Assembly (NCBI RefSeq): GCF_030227225.1
Contig: NZ_JASPHQ010000018.1
Coordinates: forward strand, 1-50,885
Direction: 5' to 3'
Origin: Corynebacterium rhinophilum
GTDB lineage: Bacteria; Actinomycetota; Actinomycetes; Mycobacteriales; Mycobacteriaceae
DNA: 50,885 bases
Shown piece after piece: positions 10,183 to 19,474 of the stretch. The notes below the pieces were generated by a model. It was not told the origin of the DNA. It saw nothing but the letters and a program-made list of their open reading frames with translations, and did not search any database. The translations under genes and the position numbers were made by a program. Each line of letters opens with the position of its first letter. Position 1 is the first letter of the stretch.

Positions 10183-11760
10183 TTGAGCACCCAGAACACC
10201 TTGTTCGATCCCACGACCACCGAATTGCTCCATGGCGTGCACTCCGGTGGTGCCCCCAAGTCGCTCTTCATCAACGGCCAGTGGGAGGCCGCCCAGGATG
10301 GCGAGACCCGCACCATTATCTGCCCTGCCGATGGCTCCACCGTCGGCGTCGTCTCCGAGGCATCCGAGGCAGATACCCTGCGTGCCATCCAGGTTGCACG
10401 TGAAACATTCGATAAGGGCGAGTGGGCCGCAACGCCGTCCGCCGAGCGCGGCAAGATCGTCATCCGCCTGGCGGATTTCATCCGTGAGCACAAGGAACTT
10501 TTCGCCCAAGCCGAATCCGCGGATACCGGCAAGCGCTACGAGGAATCCCTGGGCGATATGGACGATATTGCCAATGCTTTCGAGTACTTCGGCACCCTGG
10601 CCCAGCACCAAGCCGGCCGCGTGGTCGACCCACAAGACCCCAATTTGCGCTCGCGCATCGACGCCGAGCCGGTGGGCGTCTGCGGCCTGATTACCCCCTG
10701 GAATTACCCGCTGCTGCAGGTGTCCTGGAAGGTTGGCCCAGCACTTGCTGCCGGCAATACCTTCGTGCTCAAGCAAGCGGAACTGACCCCGCACACCGCG
10801 ATGCTGCTCATGGCGGCGCTAAAGGAATGCGGCCTGCCGGATGGCGTGGGCAACCTCATCACCGGCGCCGGCGCTAACTGCGGCAATCCGCTCTCCCAGC
10901 ACCCCGACGTGGACATGGTCTCCTTCACCGGCGGCCTCGTTACCGGCAAGCTGATTGCAAAGAACGCGGCCGAAACCGTCAAGCGCACGGCGCTAGAGCT
11001 CGGCGGCAAGAACCCGAACGTTATCTTTGCTGATGCCAACTTCGACGTCGCCGTGGATAATGCGCTCAACGGCGCCTTCTTCCACTCCGGCCAGGTCTGC
11101 TCCGCCGGCTCGCGCATCGTGGTGGAAGAGTCCCTGCACGATAAGTTCGTTGCCGCACTGGTCGAGCGCGCCGAGAAGATCAAGATCGGTGGCCCCACCG
11201 ATGACAAGGCCGAGACCGGTCCGCTCATTTCGGCCGATCACCGCGAGAAGGTAGCCGCCTACGTGGACAAGGCCCGCGAACAAGGCGCCAAGATCCTCAC
11301 CGGCGGCCGCGCCGCCACCAGCGAGGACACCACCGGCCAGCACGGCACCGGCACCACGGACCTGGGCCAGGGCGTGTACTACCTGCCCACGATTATCGAT
11401 GGCGCTACCCGCGAGATGGACTGCGTCCACGATGAGGCCTTCGGCCCGACCGTGACCATCGAGACCTTCACCACCGAAGAAGAGGCCATCGAGATCGCGA
11501 ACGATACCGAGTATGGCCTGGCTGGCGCGGTGTACACCTCCGATGCCGGCCGCGCCGAGCGCGTTGCCCGCGCCCTGCGCCACGGCACCATTTGGATCAA
11601 TGATTTCCACCCGTACCTGCCGCAGGCGGAATGGGGCGGCTACAAGCAGTCTGGCAACGGCCGCGAGCTGGGCCCCACCGGCCTTGCCGAATACCAAGAG
11701 CACAAGCACGTGTACCAGAACCTGGCCCCTGCCGCATGGGATCAGTTTGGCCTGCAATAA
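10183..11760 (+). CDS. betB: Betaine aldehyde dehydrogenase
   Basis: NAD(P)-dependent aldehyde dehydrogenase of 525 residues that turns betaine aldehyde into glycine betaine. It carries the ALDH landmarks: TPWNYPLLQ for cofactor binding, FTGG, the general base Glu in ELGGKNPNVIF, and the catalytic Cys in GQVCSAGSR. The start is a TTG at 10183 with AGAAAGG 12 nt upstream; no ATG is available nearby in frame. It follows betT by 45 nt, which suggests one transcript. The ALDH family is certain; assignment as betaine aldehyde dehydrogenase rests largely on its betA and betT neighbours. Confidence 0.92.
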   Translation: MSTQNTLFDPTTTELLHGVHSGGAPKSLFINGQWEAAQDGETRTIICPADGSTVGVVSEASEADTLRAIQVARETFDKGEWAATPSAERGKIVIRLADFIREHKELFAQAESADTGKRYEESLGDMDDIANAFEYFGTLAQHQAGRVVDPQDPNLRSRIDAEPVGVCGLITPWNYPLLQVSWKVGPALAAGNTFVLKQAELTPHTAMLLMAALKECGLPDGVGNLITGAGANCGNPLSQHPDVDMVSFTGGLVTGKLIAKNAAETVKRTALELGGKNPNVIFADANFDVAVDNALNGAFFHSGQVCSAGSRIVVEESLHDKFVAALVERAEKIKIGGPTDDKAETGPLISADHREKVAAYVDKAREQGAKILTGGRAATSEDTTGQHGTGTTDLGQGVYYLPTIIDGATREMDCVHDEAFGPTVTIETFTTEEEAIEIANDTEYGLAGAVYTSDAGRAERVARALRHGTIWINDFHPYLPQAEWGGYKQSGNGRELGPTGLAEYQEHKHVYQNLAPAAWDQFGLQ

Positions 11761-11784
11761 GGCTCAAGCAGGAAGATAAAGCCT

Positions 11785-11829
11785 AGGCCCCGCCCCGCCG
11801 CTGCTCTTTTTAAGAGCCCCGCGGGGCCT
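11785..11829. terminator. Bidirectional terminator between betB and the SDR gene
   Basis: AGGCCCCGC (11785-11793) pairs with GCGGGGCCT (11821-11829). The loop contains CTTTTTAAG. The right arm touches the stop codon of the converging SDR gene, so the hairpin may serve both directions. Confidence 0.6.
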
Positions 11830-12539
11830 TAGCTTTGCGTGCGCGGCTTAATGGTCATCGTATCCACGTTGACGTGGGCCGGTTGGGCGGCGACCCAGCG
11901 GATGGCCTCCGCAATGTCTTCTGCCACGAGGTTGAGCTGGCCGTCATACACCTTGGCCGCGCGCTTTTCATCGCCCTTGAAGCGCACCAAGGAAAAGTCC
12001 GTGGCCACGCGGCCAGGATCAATCTCGGTAACGCGCACATCGTGGTTTTCTAGGCGCAGCGCGCGAGAAATCACGCGCACGCCGTGCTTAGCGGTGTTAT
12101 AGCCGGAACCGCCTTCGTAGACGGTCCAGCCAGCAATGGAACCGACGTTAATAATTAGCCCGGAAAGATCTGGCACCCGCTCTAACTTGGGCATAAGCGC
12201 CTGAATCATGCGCACGGTGCCGAGCACGTTGGTCTCGTACATCCACTGCCAGTCCTCGATGGAGGTATCGACCAGCGGCTCCAAGCCCTTGGCACCGCCG
12301 GCGTTATTGACCAAAAGATCTACGCGGTCGAGGTGGGAGACGAACTTGGAAACAGAAACATCGGAGGTAACGTCCAGCTCATAGGCCTCGCCACTGATCT
12401 CAGAGGCAAGCTGCTGCAGGCGGTCTGTGCGGCGCGCGCCCACGACAACGTGCCAGCCGTCCTTGGCCAAAGAACGCGCGGTGGCCTCCCCAATGCCAGA
12501 AGAGGCGCCGGTTACTACTGCTACTTTCTTTTCACTCAT
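11829..12539 (-). CDS. Short-chain dehydrogenase/reductase (YdfG-like)
   Basis: Classical SDR of 236 residues from the ATG at 12539; a start 9 nt earlier is possible but the GGGG before 12539 fits better as ribosome site. Landmarks in order: TGASSGIGEATA for NADP binding, NNAGG, the catalytic Ser in NVGSIAG and YNTAK as the Tyr/Lys pair. The overall pattern resembles YdfG-type 3-hydroxy acid or serine dehydrogenases. It converges on betB and shares its terminator. The substrate is not known. Confidence 0.85.
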   Translation of the reverse strand: MSEKKVAVVTGASSGIGEATARSLAKDGWHVVVGARRTDRLQQLASEISGEAYELDVTSDVSVSKFVSHLDRVDLLVNNAGGAKGLEPLVDTSIEDWQWMYETNVLGTVRMIQALMPKLERVPDLSGLIINVGSIAGWTVYEGGSGYNTAKHGVRVISRALRLENHDVRVTEIDPGRVATDFSLVRFKGDEKRAAKVYDGQLNLVAEDIAEAIRWVAAQPAHVNVDTMTIKPRTQS

Positions 12540-12584
12540 GCACCCCATGCTACGCAGCGCGCTGCGCGGTGCAGGGCCTTTTAC

Positions 12585-13124
12585 TTAAAGTGCGTCCTCG
12601 AGCTCAGCAAGCAGGGAGTTTGCGCGCTCGTAGGAGTCATCGCTGGGACGGAATTCGCCATCGTTCCAGTCGGTGAAGATATTAAAGTCCAGCTGGTTGC
12701 GCAGCTGTGGCATGGAGAAGTTAGCCACGACATTGCGCCATGCCTCGACCGCGCGCACGCCACCGACGGAGCCATAGCCCACGAAGGCCACCGGCTTGCC
12801 CGCCCATTCCGCGCCGAGCGAGTCGTAGGCATTCTTGAACGGACCAGGCACGGAGTGGTTGTACTCCGGGGTCACGAAGACAAAGCCATCGCAGGCATCG
12901 ACGGCCTTGGACCACTCCTGCACGTTGGCGTCATCGTACTGCTTATTCGCCGCACCCGGAACAACCTCGCTGGTAAGGATGGGAACATTGAACTTCTTGA
13001 GCTCCAACAGCTGGTACTCCACACCGTTCTCGCGGCCTTGGGCGAGGTCATTGACCCACTCGCCTACTGCCTGGCCCGCCGCCTTATCGCGGGTAGAGCC
13101 GATGATGATGCCAATTCGGGACAT
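12585..13124 (-). CDS. NADPH-dependent FMN reductase family protein
   Basis: Flavodoxin-fold reductase of 179 residues. It begins with IGIIIGSTRDKAAG, the phosphate loop that holds FMN, and contains TPEYNHSVPGPFKNAYD, the second flavin-contacting loop characteristic of the YieF/azoreductase-like group. Such enzymes reduce FMN, quinones or chromate. The ribosome site is GAAAGAGG. It precedes the SDR gene by 45 nt in the same direction; the two may be cotranscribed and both handle NADPH, but no shared pathway is apparent. Confidence 0.87.
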   Translation of the reverse strand: MSRIGIIIGSTRDKAAGQAVGEWVNDLAQGRENGVEYQLLELKKFNVPILTSEVVPGAANKQYDDANVQEWSKAVDACDGFVFVTPEYNHSVPGPFKNAYDSLGAEWAGKPVAFVGYGSVGGVRAVEAWRNVVANFSMPQLRNQLDFNIFTDWNDGEFRPSDDSYERANSLLAELEDAL

Positions 13125-13163
13125 AAGAAAAACCTCTTTCCTTCAACCTTTATGTAACCCGCC

Positions 13164-13853
13164 CTAGCCTACCGCGCTCGCCGAAACTTGTCTGATGGTG
13201 ATATTGATTCTGCCTTCCTGCAGCTCGCATCCCTCCGGCAGCGTGCCATCATTTACCCGCACGACCCCGTGGTAGGCAAAGCGCTTCGGCCCGCCAAAGA
13301 CCACCAAATCACCCGAGCACAAAGTCACATCGTCCCAGGGCTTAGTGCGATTTTCGGTATGACCTATGCGGAAGAGGGCCTCATCCCCAATCGAAAGCGA
13401 AATCACGGGTGCGGGCGATTCCTCAGAGTCATCCACGTGCATGCCCATCGCCGAGCCGGGCGGATAATAATTCACCAGCGCCATCTCCGGCACGAAGTTA
13501 TCCACCCATGGTTCCAGCTCCGGTGCAATCTGGGCCGCCTGTCGCAGCGCCGCCGGGGCCAATTCCCGCAGGCTATCCGGTACCGGCGGCACCACCGTGC
13601 CTTCCATATTGTCCACGTACCGGTAGCTGGGATAATGCCAATACCGGCCAAGATGCAGCTGAAATACGCTCATCTGCCCACCCGATTTCAGCCGCGGCTG
13701 CACCATCGCCATCGGCGTATGCGCATACGCGCGAGCAATCTCCCGCGTCTCTTCTACAAGGGCCTTTTGCTTGCCAATGCCCACCCACCCCGGCACGTGC
13801 CCCACGCCCGGCGCGACGTACGCATTCGGCCGCGGCAGCGAATCAAAAAGCAT
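13164..13853 (-). CDS. alkB: AlkB-like 2-oxoglutarate/Fe(II) dioxygenase
   Basis: Protein of 229 residues with the AlkB layout. The iron ligands are HVD in GMHVDDSEESPAP and the distal His in FAYHGVV; the 2-oxoglutarate-binding Arg pair is in GRINITIR. NYYPPGSAMGMH is the nucleotide-recognition side of the family. It should remove alkyl lesions such as 1-methyladenine from DNA or RNA by oxidative demethylation. No adaptive-response regulator or glycosylase lies nearby, so it appears to be a single-gene unit, 39 nt upstream of the flavin reductase gene and possibly transcribed with it. Confidence 0.88.
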   Translation of the reverse strand: MLFDSLPRPNAYVAPGVGHVPGWVGIGKQKALVEETREIARAYAHTPMAMVQPRLKSGGQMSVFQLHLGRYWHYPSYRYVDNMEGTVVPPVPDSLRELAPAALRQAAQIAPELEPWVDNFVPEMALVNYYPPGSAMGMHVDDSEESPAPVISLSIGDEALFRIGHTENRTKPWDDVTLCSGDLVVFGGPKRFAYHGVVRVNDGTLPEGCELQEGRINITIRQVSASAVG

Positions 13854-14147
13854 TCCTCCACCCTAGCCGCTAATCGGTTAGGCCACGCTGCCGACGAAAT
13901 GCGGGAAGCGATGGCATACCAAGCAGGGGTTTCTACTTTGGTGGTGGTCTGGACGGTAGGTCGGGCATCGAGCAAGCTCGCACTGTCAATCCTAGAACTC
14001 AAGCCTTTACCTCGTCCGAGGTCCCACATAGCCTAATCCAGAAATCAGACAACGGTAGAAGCATTATCGAACGGAAAAGGAACGAAAGTACCCACCTGTT
14101 TGAGGTCATTCATTGGCCGGCAGCATTTTGCATTAGAGCCGACAGCT
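13854..14147. other. Gap with no recognised gene
   Basis: About 290 nt upstream of the AlkB gene. Open frames here have no ribosome site or family. Its right end holds a small hairpin, TAGAGC/GCTCTA, directly after the stop of the next gene on the minus strand, which may be a weak terminator. Confidence 0.4.
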
Positions 14148-14471
14148 CTATTGCTTCTGTGGCTGCTTTTTTAGTATTGAATTTTCTCCGGACATGAGAT
14201 CTATTATTCCTGAGTTGATTGCGATGATTCCTATCCAAGACCCTGTTATATAGATGAAAAGTGTGCCGAGGAGTATGGCGAAGCAGCTAACTGCCTTTAG
14301 CTGTTTCGTTCTTCTGTCATTGGATTCGTCAGGCTGGTAGATCCGGGCAACCATGAGATCAACGGCGGCAACGGCTAGCAAAAAATACGAAATTTTTGTG
14401 TAACCGAATAAAGCAAAGACCCCTGAAACCACAAGCACCGCAATCCCAGCAAAGCCAATCAAACGACTCAT
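14148..14471 (-). CDS. Small multi-pass membrane protein, unknown function
   Basis: 107 residues with hydrophobic segments at about 3-21 and 25-42, a polar linker (YQPDESNDRRTKQLK) and two more segments ending near 92. The tail is basic. The start at 14471 is chosen because GTGGAG lies 10 nt before it; a TTG 18 nt upstream is the alternative. No family was recognised. Its base composition is more AT-rich than its neighbours, which hints at transfer or low expression. It is divergent from the acetyltransferase gene. Confidence 0.6.
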   Translation of the reverse strand: MSRLIGFAGIAVLVVSGVFALFGYTKISYFLLAVAAVDLMVARIYQPDESNDRRTKQLKAVSCFAILLGTLFIYITGSWIGIIAINSGIIDLMSGENSILKKQPQKQ

Positions 14472-14588
14472 CAGAAAAACACTCCACAATATGGTTTGCC
14501 AGTAAACTTCTCCTTAATTCTATCCGAACGCTGAGGGGTCAAGTCCAGTATGCTCGGCAGGAACCACGCGCCCTCTACAATGGCCACC

Positions 14589-15245
14589 ATGGATGAACAG
14601 AAGCTGCACGACCTGCAACGCTACGGCACTTGGGAGCGAATGACCGGTGGGCAGTGGCACCTGCCGGGCATGGGGGACATCGATAAGGAGCACCAGCGCA
14701 CCTTTGGGTTGATTGGGCAGTTCAACGATCTGCACAACACCGATAAGGAGCAGGCGCAGGCAATCTTGCGGGAGATCCTGCCGGACGAATCGCACGTGCC
14801 GGGGGCGCACGCGCCGCTGAATATGGAATACGGCTGCAATATCGTCTGTGGGGAAGGCGTCTTCATCAACTTTGGCAGCAGCATTTTGGCCCAAGCCAAG
14901 GTCACATTCGGTGACCGCGTGTTGATTGGGCCCAATTGCTCGTTCATTACGGTGGGCCACCCCGTCAATGATCACGCGATGCGCGAGGGCGGGTGGGAAA
15001 TCGCCCATCCCATCACCGTGGGGCGCAATACGTGGTTTGGGGCCAATGCCACCGTCATGCCGGGGGTTACCATTGGTGAAAACTGCGTTATTGGTGCCGG
15101 CACGCTGGTGACCAAGGATATCCCGGATAACTCCCTGGTCCTGGGCACGCCCGGCCGCGTGGTGCGCACCCTGGACGGCGATGAGGATTCGTGGGAGCGC
15201 AAGGATTTGGACGGCCCCGTGGAAGGTTTCGGGGCCGCGCAGTAA
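14589..15245 (+). CDS. Maltose/galactoside O-acetyltransferase-type hexapeptide enzyme
   Basis: Left-handed beta-helix acetyltransferase of 218 residues using acetyl-CoA. The N-terminal cap (ERMTGGQWHLPGMGDIDKEHQR) resembles the Mac domain of Maa/LacA enzymes. The hexapeptide repeats run from about residue 80, with the catalytic His in TVGHPV and GANATVMPGVTIGENCVIGAGTLV. The start at 14589 is preferred over 14580 because TACAAT (14576-14581) lies 7 nt before it and there is no ribosome site, so the message would be leaderless. The helicase gene follows with no gap (TAA then ATG). The sugar acceptor is unknown. Confidence 0.88.
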   Translation: MDEQKLHDLQRYGTWERMTGGQWHLPGMGDIDKEHQRTFGLIGQFNDLHNTDKEQAQAILREILPDESHVPGAHAPLNMEYGCNIVCGEGVFINFGSSILAQAKVTFGDRVLIGPNCSFITVGHPVNDHAMREGGWEIAHPITVGRNTWFGANATVMPGVTIGENCVIGAGTLVTKDIPDNSLVLGTPGRVVRTLDGDEDSWERKDLDGPVEGFGAAQ

Positions 15246-17516
15246 ATGTTCGATCTCGCCAGCATTGGCGCGGGGCTGCCCGTAGCCGAGACCATCGATT
15301 CGCTTCCCCACACCGGAAACGTCGTCATTCAGGCACCGCCCGGCACGGGTAAAACCACGCTCGTGCCACCGGCGCTAGCCAATCATTCCGCAGGGCGCGG
15401 CAAGGTCATCGTCACCGCCCCGCGCCGCGTCGCCGTGCGCGCGGCCGCCCAGCGATTGAGCACCCTCAGCGGCACCCCGGAGAAGGTCGGCTTCGCCATC
15501 CGCGGCGAATCCCGCACGGGCAGCGAGGTCGAATTCGTCACCCCAGGCGTACTGCTGCGCCGCCTACTCAAAGATCCGGAGCTCGAGGGCGTGGCCGCCG
15601 TGGCCATCGATGAGGTCCACGAGCGCCAGCTGGATACGGATCTGGTGCTCGGCATGTGCCTGGAGCTGGCCGAGCTGCGCGAAGACTTCCGCGTCATCGC
15701 CATGTCCGCAACGGTCGACGCGCAGCGCTTTTCCCAGCTCATGGGCGCGCCCGTCCACACCACAGAGGCGGTGACCTATCCCCTGGATATCCAGTACGCG
15801 CCGCAATCGGGGCGCGCGGCGGGGTCGCGGGAGTTTTACGGGGGCATCGCCAAGCAGGCGGCCCGCCAACACGAATCCACGCTGGTCTTCGTGCCCGGCG
15901 TGCGCGAGGTCAACCTGGTGTGCGAGGAGCTGCAGGGCCATAATGTTTTCCCGCTGCACGGCAAGCAGACCACCGCAGAGCAAGATGCCGCGCTTTATAC
16001 CGATGAGCAGCGCATTGTGGTGGCGACGTCCATCGCGGAATCCTCGCTGACGGTGCCTGGCGTGCGTGTGGTGGTAGATGCCGGGCTGGCCCGCGTTCCC
16101 CGGCGCGATGCACAGCGCGGCATGTCTGGCCTGGTGACGGTCTCCACATCGAGGTCGAGCGCGGACCAGCGCGCGGGCCGTGCCGGGCGTGAGGCGCCGG
16201 GTACGGTCATTCGCTGCTATTCCCAGGACGATTACCAGCACTTTTCCCCGCACACCACGCCGGAGATCCTGTCCGCGGACCTCACCCAGGCTGCGCTGTT
16301 TTTAGACTGCTGGGGCGCGGGCCCGGATTTCCCGCTGCTCGATCCGCCGCCCGCCCAAGCCCTTGCGGCCGCGCGCGCCACCCTCGAGCGCATTGGCGCG
16401 ACGCAGGAACTCGCCCTGCTTCCCACCGATCCCCGCCAAGGCGCGGCCCTTATCCGGCACGGCAGCCAGGCGGCGCCCACCATCGCCGCGCTTGCCGATG
16501 CCCCCACCAACACCACCGATCTCACCCGCCGCCCCGCACCGCAGAAGGAAATCAGGCGCCTGTCTCGCCTGGTGGAGGATCTCGGACCCGCTGACCCCGG
16601 CGAGGTCGTCGCCACCGCCTATCCCGAGCAGGTGGCCAAGCGCGTGGGCGAAGATTACCTGCTGGCCAGCGGCACCCGCGCCCGGCTGCTGGATAACTCC
16701 GGGCTGGCCGGCTCGCCGTGGCTCGCCATCGCGGAGGTCACCCTCTCCAATGCCGGAAACCCCATCATCCGCACCGCCGCGCGCATCGAAGAGTCTGCCG
16801 CGCTGGATGCCATCGGCGTCACAGAAGAAACCCGCGCCTTCCTGCGTGGGGGCCGCGTGCGCGGGGTCAAAGTCCGGGCGGCCGGGGCGATTGTGCTGTC
16901 CGAAACCCCGGTCAAGGTCACCGGCGATGCCGCCGCGCAGGCCCTTGCCGCCGGCATCCGCGAAGAAGGCCTCGGCCTATTTACCTTCAGCGAGAAAGCC
17001 CAGAGCTTAAAAGATAGGCTCCGCCACCTGCACGCGCACTACGGCGACCCTTGGCCGGAAGTCGATGCCGCCGATCCCGCCGAGTGGCTTGGGCCCGAGC
17101 TGCACCAGATTGCCGCGGGAACCCCCACCGCCAAAATAGACATGTACCCCGCCCTGCAGCGCCTGCTCCCCTGGCCCGGAGCCACCCGCCTGGACGAGCT
17201 CGCACCTCAGCGCCTGCCCGTGCCCTCCGGCCGCGATGCCAAGATCGATTGGTCGGGCGAGCGCCCCGTGGTCCACATCAAGTTGCAAGAATGCTTCGGT
17301 TTGGCCGAATCCCCGGAGTACTGCGGCAACCGCGTGCAATTCCACTTGCTCTCCCCCGCCGGCCGCCCGCTGGCGGTCACCGATGATCTTGCTAGCTTCT
17401 GGTCCGGCCCCTACGCCGGGGTGCGCGCCGAAATGCGCGGGCGCTACCCCAAGCACCCGTGGCCCGAGGATCCGTGGAATGCCATTGCCACCGCGCGGAC
17501 CAAGAACCGGATGTAG
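15246..17516 (+). CDS. hrpB: ATP-dependent helicase HrpB-like (DEAH/DEVH box)
   Basis: RNA-helicase-like protein of 756 residues. Motifs in order: Walker A in APPGTGKTT near residue 31, PRRVAVRAAA (Ia), DEVHER (II), SATVD (III), a helicase C-terminal half with ATSIAESSLTVPGV and QRAGRAGR (VI), then the helicase-associated region and the HrpB-specific C-terminus. The order matches HrpB, whose cellular role is not settled even in E. coli. It starts immediately after the acetyltransferase stop and is presumably co-expressed. It is somewhat shorter than E. coli HrpB (about 810-820). Confidence 0.9.
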   Translation: MFDLASIGAGLPVAETIDSLPHTGNVVIQAPPGTGKTTLVPPALANHSAGRGKVIVTAPRRVAVRAAAQRLSTLSGTPEKVGFAIRGESRTGSEVEFVTPGVLLRRLLKDPELEGVAAVAIDEVHERQLDTDLVLGMCLELAELREDFRVIAMSATVDAQRFSQLMGAPVHTTEAVTYPLDIQYAPQSGRAAGSREFYGGIAKQAARQHESTLVFVPGVREVNLVCEELQGHNVFPLHGKQTTAEQDAALYTDEQRIVVATSIAESSLTVPGVRVVVDAGLARVPRRDAQRGMSGLVTVSTSRSSADQRAGRAGREAPGTVIRCYSQDDYQHFSPHTTPEILSADLTQAALFLDCWGAGPDFPLLDPPPAQALAAARATLERIGATQELALLPTDPRQGAALIRHGSQAAPTIAALADAPTNTTDLTRRPAPQKEIRRLSRLVEDLGPADPGEVVATAYPEQVAKRVGEDYLLASGTRARLLDNSGLAGSPWLAIAEVTLSNAGNPIIRTAARIEESAALDAIGVTEETRAFLRGGRVRGVKVRAAGAIVLSETPVKVTGDAAAQALAAGIREEGLGLFTFSEKAQSLKDRLRHLHAHYGDPWPEVDAADPAEWLGPELHQIAAGTPTAKIDMYPALQRLLPWPGATRLDELAPQRLPVPSGRDAKIDWSGERPVVHIKLQECFGLAESPEYCGNRVQFHLLSPAGRPLAVTDDLASFWSGPYAGVRAEMRGRYPKHPWPEDPWNAIATARTKNRM

Positions 17517-17517
17517 C

Positions 17518-18288
17518 CTAACCCCACTGCTGCCAGGATAAATAGCTGCTCATGACCACTACCAAGGTAAGCAGGGCGTAGCGGATAAGCTTCGTTCCGC
17601 CGCTGAGCACCGTCCGCGCGCCCACCTGGGCGCCGAGGATATTGGCGGCGGCCAACGCGATACCAAGGGTCCACCACACGTGGCCGCCAAGGATGAAGGT
17701 CACCAGCGCACCGAGGTTCGTGGCGGTATTGACCACCTTGGCCATCGCCGCGGATTTTAAGAAGTTCTGGGAGAAGATGAAGGTAAAGGCCATAATCAGG
17801 AACATGCCGGTACCCGGGCCAAAAATGCCGTCATAAAAGGAGATGGCCGCCACCGCCACAAGCCCCGCCCAGGTGCGCCATCCGCCGCGGATGCCGGGAG
17901 ACTCGGTGGTGCCAAAGCTCGGCTTAAAGGTCACGAAGACGCCCACCACCACTAAGAGCACGATGATGAGCGGGCGCATAATGTCACTATTAAGATTCGC
18001 CGCCACACTCGCGCCCAGCCCGGCTCACACGAGGGCGATGAGGGCGTAGCGAACGAGCTCCCCTGCGGGCGGGCGCACCTTGCGCACCAAGGTCACGGCC
18101 GCCGATGCCGTGCCGGATACCGCCGCGAGCTTGTTGGTGGCCAGCGCCGTTGCCGGCGCAAGCCCCGGAATCACGGCAAGCAATAGCGGAATTAGCACGA
18201 GGCCTCCCCCGCCGATGACCGCGTCGATCCAGCCTGCTCCCGCCGCGCCCACAAGGAGCACCGCCCACTGCGCCACGTCGATATCCAT
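17518..18288 (-). pseudogene. TauE/SafE-family permease with one in-frame TGA
   Basis: Membrane permease of the sulfite/anion exporter family. The N-terminal half begins MDIDVAQWAVLLVGAAGAGW and shows IDAVIGGGGLVLIPLLL, the family's glycine-rich first repeat. The second half has SFYDGIFGPGTGMFLIMAF, the matching second repeat. The frame is open across 257 codons except for a single TGA at 18025-18027 between ALIALV and AGLGASVAANL, so one substitution would restore a normal 256-residue protein. The promoter and start are intact. It may be a recent pseudogene, or a base error. The C-terminal half has no good start of its own. Confidence 0.8.
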
Positions 18289-18294
18289 GAGGAG

Positions 18295-18322
18295 ATCATA
18301 AACCCCGCGGCGGGGAGGTCTA
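18295..18322 (-). promoter_or_regulatory. Leaderless promoter of the TauE-type gene
   Basis: On the minus strand TAGACC (18317-18322), a 16-nt spacer and TATGAT (18295-18300) precede the ATG at 18288 by 6 nt, with no Shine-Dalgarno. Confidence 0.55.
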
Positions 18323-18345
18323 GACTCATCGGAGACGAGCAGAAG

Positions 18346-19452
18346 ATGGGAGAATACGTGGCTAAACGGCACTGGGGAATAAGCGTAGATACCCACACCA
18401 TCCTGCGGTGGGGCATCGTGGTCCCCGTCTCCATCCTCTTGGGCTGGCTTTTTAGTATGTGGCACGTGCCGGCCGCGTGGATTTTGGCCGCGATCATCGC
18501 CTCCGGCGCCATGGCCCTTATCACCGGTGAAGACCTCAAGGTCAACCGCAAATTTTATGGGCTATCGCGCGGATTCATCGGCATCATGGCCGCGCTGCCG
18601 CTGACGGTAGTTTCCTTCGGCCAATTGGTGGGATACCTGCCGGCTGCCATAACCATGTCCTTTGTCACCATCGCGTTGGGAATTTTTTGCGGCGTCATGC
18701 TGCACCGCCAGCGGCCACGGGACGTCTCCTCCGAAACCGGCATCCTGTCCATGCTCCCCGGCGGTGCCTCGCTCATGCCCGCGCTTGCCGATGAACTCGG
18801 TGCCGACTACCGCTACGTCGCGCTCACCCAATACCTGCGGTTATTGATCGTTTCCGTATCCCTTCCCGCCGTCGTGACCTTCCTCGATACGCCTGCCGGA
18901 AGGGGCGGTGACTTAAGGCTCGAGGCGGAAACCACCTGGTGGATCATCGCGTTGGTGCTCGTTATCGCGCTGGTCGGTGAAAGCCTTGGAAAATTCCTGC
19001 ACCTGCCCGCAGCGGCCGTGCTCGGCCCGTTGATCTTGACGGTGCTGGCCTCCTTCTTCCTGCCGGAGGGGCATACGCTGGAGCCGATCTATGCCTTTAA
19101 GGTCATCGCCTTTTTATCCATCGGGTGGGTCTGCGGCGGCGGGCTTTCCCTCCCATCGCTCAAGGCCTTTGCCAAACAACTTCCCGCGACGATTCTTTCC
19201 ATCGCCGCCGTCCTCGGCCTGTGTGCGGCCACGGCGTGGCCGCTGATGCACTGGCTGAATATCAGTTACTTCGAGGCCTACCTAGCCACCAGCCCCGGCG
19301 CGCTAGAGACCGTGCTCGCGCTCTCCGCGGAAGGCGGGGCTGGCCCCGTGGTTATCGCGGTGCAGCTCACCCGCCTCATCGCCGTGCTGGTCATTGCGGG
19401 ATACTTGCCGCAGCTCATCAGGGCCGTCAGCAAGTTTTCCACACGGCGCTAG
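18346..19452 (+). CDS. AbrB-family membrane protein (PF05145 type)
   Basis: Integral membrane protein of 368 residues with two homologous halves of about five helices each, as in the AbrB/ammonia monooxygenase-like family. Visible landmarks are MLPGGASLMPALADELGAD in the first half and ATSPGALETVLALSAEGGAGP in the second, the repeated family signature. Such proteins are proposed transporters or regulators of small metabolites, but none has a firmly known substrate. Either the ATG at 18346 or the GTG at 18358 (with GGGAGA before it) could be the start. It is divergent from the TauE-type gene, sharing a 57-nt promoter gap. Confidence 0.82.
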   Translation: MGEYVAKRHWGISVDTHTILRWGIVVPVSILLGWLFSMWHVPAAWILAAIIASGAMALITGEDLKVNRKFYGLSRGFIGIMAALPLTVVSFGQLVGYLPAAITMSFVTIALGIFCGVMLHRQRPRDVSSETGILSMLPGGASLMPALADELGADYRYVALTQYLRLLIVSVSLPAVVTFLDTPAGRGGDLRLEAETTWWIIALVLVIALVGESLGKFLHLPAAAVLGPLILTVLASFFLPEGHTLEPIYAFKVIAFLSIGWVCGGGLSLPSLKAFAKQLPATILSIAAVLGLCAATAWPLMHWLNISYFEAYLATSPGALETVLALSAEGGAGPVVIAVQLTRLIAVLVIAGYLPQLIRAVSKFSTRR

Positions 19453-19474
19453 CGTGCGCGGCTAGCCTGCGCGT

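Noticed and set aside
9076..10794. Long open frame (572 codons) on the minus strand across betT and betB
   Set aside because: It is antisense to two clear genes, has no ribosome site or family, and arises from the GC-rich codon pattern. The same holds for 5641-6720, 10993-11757, 25173-26174, 30508-31587, 35304-36404, 38399-39574 and 47301-48422.
13854..14147. Possible RNA gene or gene fragment
   Set aside because: No tRNA fold, no ribosome site and no recognisable protein was seen.
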